DNA of 64,000 bases from Mycobacterium sp. 1164985.4 (GTDB lineage: Bacteria > Actinomycetota > Actinomycetes > Mycobacteriales > Mycobacteriaceae). Each line of letters starts with the position of its first letter. Positions within the stretch are counted from its first letter, which is position 1. The notes under the pieces were generated by a model, which searched no databases, was not told where the DNA came from, and saw nothing but the letters and a program-made list of their open reading frames with translations. Below are positions 58,450 to 64,000 of the stretch, in pieces. A program made the translations under genes and the position numbers. The stretch is from positions 1 to 64,000 of the forward strand of contig NZ_LZMD01000075.1 of the NCBI RefSeq assembly GCF_001668575.1, in the 5' to 3' direction.

Positions 58450-58561
58450 AGGCGGCGTTTCTGCACACCTATTTGCGCCGTCTGGGGAATTTCTCGATCC
58501 AGGGTGCCTCAAGACGCTTGAGAGCTAAGATCGCGGCGTCCTCGCGGCTTTCAGCCGACTG

Positions 58562-59119
58562 CTATCCATACGTGTCCCGCGGCCCCCGACCGGAGACGTG
58601 ATAGCGGCCCTTGCGCCACGACGGGGCGACCGGTCCGACGATCTTCAGCGACTTCACGACACCGTCGCCCACCGCATCGGCGATTTTGGCCAACACCTGC
58701 GCCTGCACCATCCGCAACTGCGTGGCCCAGGCGGTGGACTCCGCCGAAATGGTCAGGATGCCGTCGTTGAGCGAGGTCGGTGTCGCGTGCGCGGCGATCC
58801 CTTCGCCGACAACGGCGGCCCATCGGCCGAACACCGCGCCCTCGGCAACGCGCCCCGACCATCCGCGGCTGCGGGCCAGGTCGCCGGCCGCCGACCCCAG
58901 CGGTTGGGGATCGCGGGCGTCCGGGCCGGGGCCCGACCACCGCCGGCGAGTGTTGCCCGCGATCTTTCGGGGTGCGGCTCCGCGCCGGCCGCGGCCGACG
59001 TCCTTGCCCTGGCTGCGCGCCGCACCGCGTGCCTCTTCGAGCGTGCGCCGCACCAGATCCATCCCGCGCAGGTGGGCGAGGTGCTCGGGTGGGCCGGTCT
59101 GGTCGTCCGACGATGTCAC
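58562..59119 (-). CDS. dciA: DciA/DUF721 family protein (Rv0004-like)
   Basis: 185 residues. The disordered N-terminus is basic; the DUF721 domain (about 75-185) contains [40 protein letters not shown] and [20 protein letters not shown]. DciA is the predominant bacterial helicase-operating protein where DnaC is absent and loads DnaB. The GTG at 59119 overlaps the recF stop as GTGA, which sets the start. Confidence 0.9.
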   Translation of the reverse strand: MTSSDDQTGPPEHLAHLRGMDLVRRTLEEARGAARSQGKDVGRGRRGAAPRKIAGNTRRRWSGPGPDARDPQPLGSAAGDLARSRGWSGRVAEGAVFGRWAAVVGEGIAAHATPTSLNDGILTISAESTAWATQLRMVQAQVLAKIADAVGDGVVKSLKIVGPVAPSWRKGRYHVSGRGPRDTYG

Positions 59120-60276
59120 GGCTCCACCACCGAAATACGCCCGAAGTCGTCGTCGCGCATCGTGACCCCGATCCTGCGCGCGTCCCAGTCGGTCGGAATG
59201 TCCTCGGCCACCGCCGCCGTCACGAGCACCTGTTCGGCCGACGCCGCCACGGCGGCCAGCGCCTGCCTGCGCGCCGTGTCCAACTCCGCGAACACGTCGT
59301 CGAGCAGTAACACCGGATCGCCTCCTTCGGCGCGTAGCAGTTCGTAGGCGGCCAGCCGCAGCGACAGCGCCATCGACCACGATTCCCCATGGCTGGCAAA
59401 ACCTTTCGCGATCTGGTCCCCGAGCCGCAGCTCGAGGTCGTCGCGGTGCGGCCCGACCAGGCAGACGCCCCGTTCGAGTTCGGCATCGCGGCGCCGCGCC
59501 AGGGCGTTGAGCAGACCCGCCTCGAACATCTCCGCGTCGGCGGTGCCCGCGGCCGCCTCGGCTTCCACCACATCCACACCGCTGCGGTATCGAATCGCAG
59601 CGGGCCGCGACGACGGCGCCAGCAGCTGGTATGCCTTCTCCACCTCCGGCGCGAGCTCGTTGACGAGCTCGACGCGGGCGGCGATCAGCTTGGCGCCCTT
59701 CTCGGCGAGGTGCCCGTCCCACACATCGAGGGTGTCGAAAGCACTTCTGTCACCGCGAAATCGAGCTCCGGACGCGGTCTTCAGCAGCGCGGTCCGTTGC
59801 CGCAGCACCTTGTCGTAATCGGCGCGGATCGCGGCCACCTGCGGACGCCGCGTGGTTGCGAGTTCGTCGAGATAGCGGCGTCGCTCACCCGGGTCGCCGC
59901 GCACCAGCGCAAGATCCTCGGGGGCGAACAGCACCGCCCGCAGCACGCCGAGAATCTCGCGCACGGAGCGGACAGGGGAGCGATTGATGCGCGCCTTGTT
60001 CGCGCGCCCGGCGGTGATCTCCAGGTCGACGGCGAGTTCGCGGCCCTCGTTGACGACGATCGTCGACACCACAGCGCGTTCGGCACCGGTGCGAATCAGG
60101 GGCGCGTCGGCCGCGACTCGGTGCGATCCGAGGGTGGACGAATACCACAGCGCCTCAACAATATTCGTCTTACCGAAGCCGTTCGGACCGACGAATACCG
60201 TCCGTCCCGGCTCCAGCTCCAGCTCGACGCGCGGCCAGGATCGGAAGTCGGTCAACGCCAAGCGGCGGACATACAC
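59116..60276 (-). CDS. recF: DNA replication and repair protein RecF
   Basis: 386 residues (M. tuberculosis 385). SMC-like ABC ATPase with Walker [21 protein letters not shown], signature-type [14 protein letters not shown] and Walker [21 protein letters not shown]. It loads RecA at gapped DNA via RecO/RecR. The GTG at 60276 gives [14 protein letters not shown], the conserved N-terminus; the open frame continues upstream only as random sequence. Confidence 0.95.
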   Translation of the reverse strand: MYVRRLALTDFRSWPRVELELEPGRTVFVGPNGFGKTNIVEALWYSSTLGSHRVAADAPLIRTGAERAVVSTIVVNEGRELAVDLEITAGRANKARINRSPVRSVREILGVLRAVLFAPEDLALVRGDPGERRRYLDELATTRRPQVAAIRADYDKVLRQRTALLKTASGARFRGDRSAFDTLDVWDGHLAEKGAKLIAARVELVNELAPEVEKAYQLLAPSSRPAAIRYRSGVDVVEAEAAAGTADAEMFEAGLLNALARRRDAELERGVCLVGPHRDDLELRLGDQIAKGFASHGESWSMALSLRLAAYELLRAEGGDPVLLLDDVFAELDTARRQALAAVAASAEQVLVTAAVAEDIPTDWDARRIGVTMRDDDFGRISVVEP

Positions 60277-60287
60277 TGCGCAGCCGC

Positions 60288-61181
60288 CTACCCGGACTCG
60301 CTGATCCGCTTGACCGCGTGCCCGCCGAACTGGTTCCGCAACGCCGACACCGCCTTCATCGACGGTGAGTCCTCCTGCCGCGAGGCGAACCGCGCGAACA
60401 GCGACGCCGCGATCACCGGCATCGGCACCCGGTGGCTGATCGCCTCCTCGACGGTCCACCGACCCTCACCGGAATCCTCGGTGTAGCCGCTGATTTCGCC
60501 GAACTCCGGATCTTCCTTGAGCGCCTTGGCCAGCAACTGCTGCAGCCACGACCGCACGACGGTGCCGTTGGTCCAAGCCTGAATGACCGCCTGGGTGTCA
60601 GTGATGAGTTCTTCGGCCGCCAGCAGCTCGTAACCTTCGGCGTAGGCCATCATCAAGCCGTATTCGATGCCGTTGTGCACCATCTTCGCGTAATGCCCCG
60701 CGCCTACCGGGCCGGCGTGTACGAATCCGTCCTCCCGCGGCCCCGGTGGCCGCAAGGTGTCGAAGATCGGCATCGCGCGTTCGACGTCGGCGTCGCTGCC
60801 ACCGACCATCAGGCCGTAGCCTTCCTTCAGGCCCCAGACCCCGCCGGAGACCCCGGCGTCGATGAACGCGATTCCTTTGTCACCCAACAGTTTTGCGTGC
60901 GGCGCATCTTCGGTGTAGCGGGAGTTGCCCCCGTCGATGACAAGATCACCCTGGCTGAGGACGTCCGCGAGCGAAGTGATGGTGTCGTGGGTGATATGCC
61001 CCGACGGGACCATGACCCACACCACCCGCGGCGCATCGAGGGCCTCGGCCAGGGCCGCCAGCGTCGGAACGTCGGTGACTTCGGGCCTGGGGTCGTAACC
61101 GACCACCTTGTGGCCCCCCTCGCGCAGGCGTTCGCGCATGTTGAAGCCCATTTTTCCGAGACCGACCAGACCGAGTTGCAT
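60288..61181 (-). CDS. gnd: 6-phosphogluconate dehydrogenase, decarboxylating (short form)
   Basis: 297 residues. N-terminal Rossmann domain [20 protein letters not shown], followed by the substrate loop [20 protein letters not shown] and [20 protein letters not shown] with the catalytic Lys-x-x-His-Asn. This is the short GntZ/YqeC-type enzyme, not the 470-residue form. It oxidises 6-phosphogluconate to ribulose 5-phosphate. Location between dnaN and recF is typical of fast-growing mycobacteria. Confidence 0.94.
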   Translation of the reverse strand: MQLGLVGLGKMGFNMRERLREGGHKVVGYDPRPEVTDVPTLAALAEALDAPRVVWVMVPSGHITHDTITSLADVLSQGDLVIDGGNSRYTEDAPHAKLLGDKGIAFIDAGVSGGVWGLKEGYGLMVGGSDADVERAMPIFDTLRPPGPREDGFVHAGPVGAGHYAKMVHNGIEYGLMMAYAEGYELLAAEELITDTQAVIQAWTNGTVVRSWLQQLLAKALKEDPEFGEISGYTEDSGEGRWTVEEAISHRVPMPVIAASLFARFASRQEDSPSMKAVSALRNQFGGHAVKRISESG

Positions 61182-61208
61182 CTGCGCCCCTTCCGTGGCG
61201 TCGGCCGG

Positions 61209-62408
61209 TCAGCCTGGGAGCCGCACCGGCATCAACAGGTAGACGTAGTCGGTCTGCTGGGCGGGGAACGGGCCCGCGGCACCGACGGTTGTGTCGTCGT
61301 CGCTGGCCGGGCGCAACACTGCGGGCCGGCTCGGTGTCGTGAAACCGAACGTCACCCGCTCGGAGTGCAGCGAGCTCAAACCGTCGGTCAGATACGTGGG
61401 ATTGAACGCGATGGTCAGCGGGTCCCCGGCGAAGCTGACCGGAAGATCTTCCTCCGCGCGGCCCACGTCGTCGGCGCCGGCGGAAAGATGCAGCGAATCC
61501 TCCGAGAACTCCATGCGCACCTGCGCGCCGCGGTCGGCCACCAGCGCCACGCGCTTGATGGCCTCGGTGAGCTCCCCGACACCGATGGTCGCCATCGCGG
61601 TGTGCTCGGTGGGCAGCAGCTGGCGGAACTTCGGGAACTCCGCGTCCAGTAGACGCGTGGTGCTTCGCTTGCCGCCGCTGCTGATCCCGAGCAGTCCCTC
61701 TTTTCCGACCGCTGCCCCGGCACCCAGCGCCAGGTGCACATCGCCGCTGTCGGCGCCGGCCTTGGCCGCTTCCGACAAGGTCTTGGCCGGCACCAGCACG
61801 GCGGCCTCCAGATCGGCGCCCGTCGTCGACCAAGTGAGTTCGCGCACCGCCAGACGGAACCGGTCGGTCGCCGCCAAAACCACCTTCTCCCCGGCGATTT
61901 CGACACGGATACCGGTCAACATCGGCAACGTGTCATCGCGGCCGGCCGCGATCGCCACCTGGCCGATGGCCTCAGCGAACAACTCGGCGGAGACGACACC
62001 GGTCTCCTCGGGCAGCGCGGGCAGGGTCGGGTAGTCCTCGACGGCCATGGTCGGCAGCGAGAACCGCGAACTTCCGCAAGTCAGTGAGACGCGGGTGCCG
62101 TCGACACTCACGTCGATCGGCTTGGCGGGGAGCGCCCTGGTGATGTCGGACAGCAGCCGACCGGATACCAAAACGCTGCCGGGTGAGGCGATCTCGGCCG
62201 GTACCCGCACCTCGGCGGACACCTCGTAGTCGAATCCCGAGATCGTCAGGCCGTGCTCGGAGCCGGTCAGCAAGACGCCCGCGAGCACCGGAACCGTCGG
62301 GCGAGTGGGCAGGTTGCGGGCCACCCATGCCACGGCTTCGGCGAAGTCCTCTCGTACCAGGCGGAACTTCAGATCGGTGACACCAACCGTTGTCGTCGCC
62401 ACGTCCAT
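61209..62408 (-). CDS. dnaN: DNA polymerase III beta sliding clamp
   Basis: 399 residues. Three-fold repeated clamp domains; recognisable are [40 protein letters not shown], and C-terminal [14 protein letters not shown]. The hydrophobic cleft binds polymerases and other clamp partners. It lies directly downstream of the oriC candidate and is read away from it together with gnd and recF. Confidence 0.97.
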   Translation of the reverse strand: MDVATTTVGVTDLKFRLVREDFAEAVAWVARNLPTRPTVPVLAGVLLTGSEHGLTISGFDYEVSAEVRVPAEIASPGSVLVSGRLLSDITRALPAKPIDVSVDGTRVSLTCGSSRFSLPTMAVEDYPTLPALPEETGVVSAELFAEAIGQVAIAAGRDDTLPMLTGIRVEIAGEKVVLAATDRFRLAVRELTWSTTGADLEAAVLVPAKTLSEAAKAGADSGDVHLALGAGAAVGKEGLLGISSGGKRSTTRLLDAEFPKFRQLLPTEHTAMATIGVGELTEAIKRVALVADRGAQVRMEFSEDSLHLSAGADDVGRAEEDLPVSFAGDPLTIAFNPTYLTDGLSSLHSERVTFGFTTPSRPAVLRPASDDDTTVGAAGPFPAQQTDYVYLLMPVRLPG

Positions 62409-62960
62409 AGGGTCCCTTCGGTCACAATCACGACAAGCCTCAAGCAGCGGTTTCTCGGTGTCTCACCACGCGTCTGACCGATGCGTCCCCGACGACCGTA
62501 ACGGCTGTGATGAATCACCGTAGAGCTTTCCGCCCCAACTTGAAAGCTAATCGATCGGGGCGACATCGACGGCGTTCGGTGGGTCGAACGTCCGCCGGAT
62601 CCGCGCTTCCCCAACCGCCTTCTTCGAAGAAGATTCTTGGGAGATATTCAAGCAACAGTATTAGGTCCTGTGGATGTTGGGGATGAATACATGTCGGCGC
62701 TGCTTACGGCCGTATAGGGCTGTGAGAGAGCTGTGGATGAATGCCGGGCGGCGAGGGATGAACTGTGGACTCGCTGTCGGTTGTGCAGGGATCGGCTGGT
62801 AGTTCATCGGTTGATCCCAAGTTCTCCACACCGGTGTGCACAACCGTGCGCTGTGACTGGTGTTGCCGGCGGTGCAGAAGATTTTTCGAAAAAAGTTTGT
62901 CGCCATACCCGCACGAGGGCGCGATCGAGCTCGACGAGAGGGGGGTAGAGGCGATGTGAG
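62409..62960. other. oriC: Chromosomal replication origin (oriC) between dnaA and dnaN
   Basis: A 552-nt gene-free stretch between dnaN and dnaA. Four boxes keep the TCCACA core: TGTGGATGT at 62669-62677, TGTGGATGA at 62732-62740 and TGTGGACTC at 62764-62772 on the minus strand, and TTCTCCACA at 62822-62830 on the plus strand; a weak TGTGCACAA is at 62835-62843. AT-rich segments at about 62640-62663 (GAGATATTCAAGCAACAGTA) and 62880-62902 (GATTTTTCGAAAAAAGTTTG) are possible unwinding sites. The layout agrees with known mycobacterial oriC. Confidence 0.9.
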
Positions 62961-64000
62961 TCAGCGCTTGGAGCGCTGACGGATCCGTGTCGTCAGTTCC
63001 TTGACGTGATCGAAGACCTCACGGCGCTCGGCCATTTCGCCGCGAATCTTCTTCTCCGCGTACATCACGGTGGTGTGGTCACGGCCGAACGCCTGGCCGA
63101 TCTTGGGCAGCGACAGGTCGGTGAGTTCCCGGCACAGATACATGGCGATCTGCCGCGACTGCGCCAGGGCGCGGGTCTTACCGGGTCCGCGTAACTCCTC
63201 GACCGTGGTCTCGAAGTACTCGGCGGTGGCCGCCATGATCGTCGCGGTGCTGATCTGCATGGTGCTGGCGTCGGAGATCAGATCCCGCAGCACGATCTCG
63301 GCAAGCGACTTGTCGATCGCGGTCTTGTTCAGGGAGGCGAACGCCGTTACGCGGATGAGAGCGCCCTCGAGTTCGCGAATGTTGCGCTCGATGCTGCTGG
63401 CGATGAGTTCGAGGACGTCGTCGGGAACATCGAGCCGGTCCATCTGCGCCTTCTTACGCAGAATGGCGATCCGGGTTTCCAGTTCCGGCGGCTGTACGTC
63501 GGTGATCAGTCCCCACTCGAAGCGGGTGCGCAGCCGGTCCTCGAGGGTGGCCAGCTGTTTGGGCGGCCGGTCCGAGGAGATGACGATCTGCTTGTTCGCA
63601 TTGTGCAGGGTGTTGAAGGTATGGAAGAACTCCTCCTGGATACCTTCCTTGCCCTCGATGAACTGGATGTCATCGACCAGCAACACGTCGATGTCGCGGT
63701 AGCTGCGTTTGAACGACGCCTTCCGGTCGTCGCGCAGCGAGTTGATGAAGTCGTTGGTGAATTCCTCGGTGGAGACGTACTTGACGCGCATGCCGGGGAA
63801 GAGTCGCTGTGCGTAGTTTCCGGCGGCGTGCAGAAGATGCGTCTTGCCCAAACCGGACTCGCCCCAGATGAACAGCGGGTTGTATGCCCGCGCCGGTGCT
63901 TCGGCAATGGCCAGCGTCGCGGCGTGGGCAAACCTGTTGGAGGCGCCGATGACGAACGTGTCGAAGGTATAGCGGCGGTTGAGGTTGACCGCGGTGGTGT
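62961..64000 (-). CDS. dnaA: Chromosomal replication initiator protein DnaA (5' part missing)
   Basis: The C-terminal about 346 residues; the start is beyond the right edge. AAA+ domain with Walker [21 protein letters not shown], Walker [21 protein letters not shown] and sensor [20 protein letters not shown]. Domain IV DNA-binding helices: [20 protein letters not shown] at the end and signature [20 protein letters not shown]. It binds the boxes of the adjacent oriC. M. tuberculosis DnaA has 507 residues, so about a third is missing here. Confidence 0.97.
   Translation of the reverse strand, partial: TTAVNLNRRYTFDTFVIGASNRFAHAATLAIAEAPARAYNPLFIWGESGLGKTHLLHAAGNYAQRLFPGMRVKYVSTEEFTNDFINSLRDDRKASFKRSYRDIDVLLVDDIQFIEGKEGIQEEFFHTFNTLHNANKQIVISSDRPPKQLATLEDRLRTRFEWGLITDVQPPELETRIAILRKKAQMDRLDVPDDVLELIASSIERNIRELEGALIRVTAFASLNKTAIDKSLAEIVLRDLISDASTMQISTATIMAATAEYFETTVEELRGPGKTRALAQSRQIAMYLCRELTDLSLPKIGQAFGRDHTTVMYAEKKIRGEMAERREVFDHVKELTTRIRQRSKR

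Overview
The window looks like the replication-origin region of a high-GC mycobacterium, most probably a fast grower (Mycolicibacterium type). The right end carries dnaA, oriC, dnaN, gnd, recF, a dciA-like gene, gyrB, gyrA and a DUF3566 gene on the minus strand. This is the order known from Mycobacterium smegmatis, where gnd lies between dnaN and recF. PE, PPE and Esx proteins, a WhiB protein, F420-type oxidoreductases and PknA/PknB support the assignment. I see no rRNA, CRISPR array, insertion sequence or prophage.

Layout, left to right. 1-10.5 kb is accessory: a truncated methyltransferase, two divergent TetR regulators, a FUSC-type membrane protein, a pirin, a DUF222/HNH protein preceded by a short DUF222-like fragment, a papain-like (C39-like) protein with a small downstream partner, a small exported protein, an acyl-CoA dehydrogenase and a DUF427 protein. 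10.5-24.8 kb is a compact ESX-1 type VII secretion locus, all on the minus strand: espF-like, espG, espH, eccA, eccB, eccCa, eccCb, PE35, PPE68, esxB, esxA, espI, eccD. eccE, mycP, espB, espE, espJ and espK are not in the window. A divergent EspI-like MinD/ParA ATPase flanks it at 25.3 kb.

26.6-38.7 kb holds an XRE regulator divergent from a whiB gene with shared repeat motifs, an acyl-CoA carboxyltransferase, EVE, pirin, GNAT and thioesterase genes, a helical protein of unknown function, two split-barrel flavin/F420-type oxidoreductases next to a molybdopterin oxidoreductase with a divergent TetR gene, and a mycobacterial lipoprotein. tRNA-Leu(CAG) follows. 39.1-48.9 kb is the cell-growth signalling cluster fhaA-fhaB-pstP-rodA-pbpA-pknA-pknB: Ser/Thr phosphorylation, its reversal, phosphopeptide-binding FHA adaptors, and the septal or elongation peptidoglycan machinery, with several 4-nt start/stop overlaps.

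48.9-52.8 kb carries trpG/pabA, a DUF881 protein, crgA, a PH-domain membrane protein, ppiA, cwsA, tRNA-Ala and tRNA-Ile, with a 42-codon membrane microprotein between the two tRNAs. 52.8-64 kb is replication and topology. The intergenic region between dnaA and dnaN contains several TCCACA-core DnaA boxes and AT-rich stretches and is the probable oriC. The most interesting leads are the shortened ESX-1 locus with an unusual EsxB and a strong hairpin between esxA and espI, the XRE/whiB repeat family, the tRNA-nested microprotein, and inverted repeats in several divergent promoters, including the gyrB promoter.
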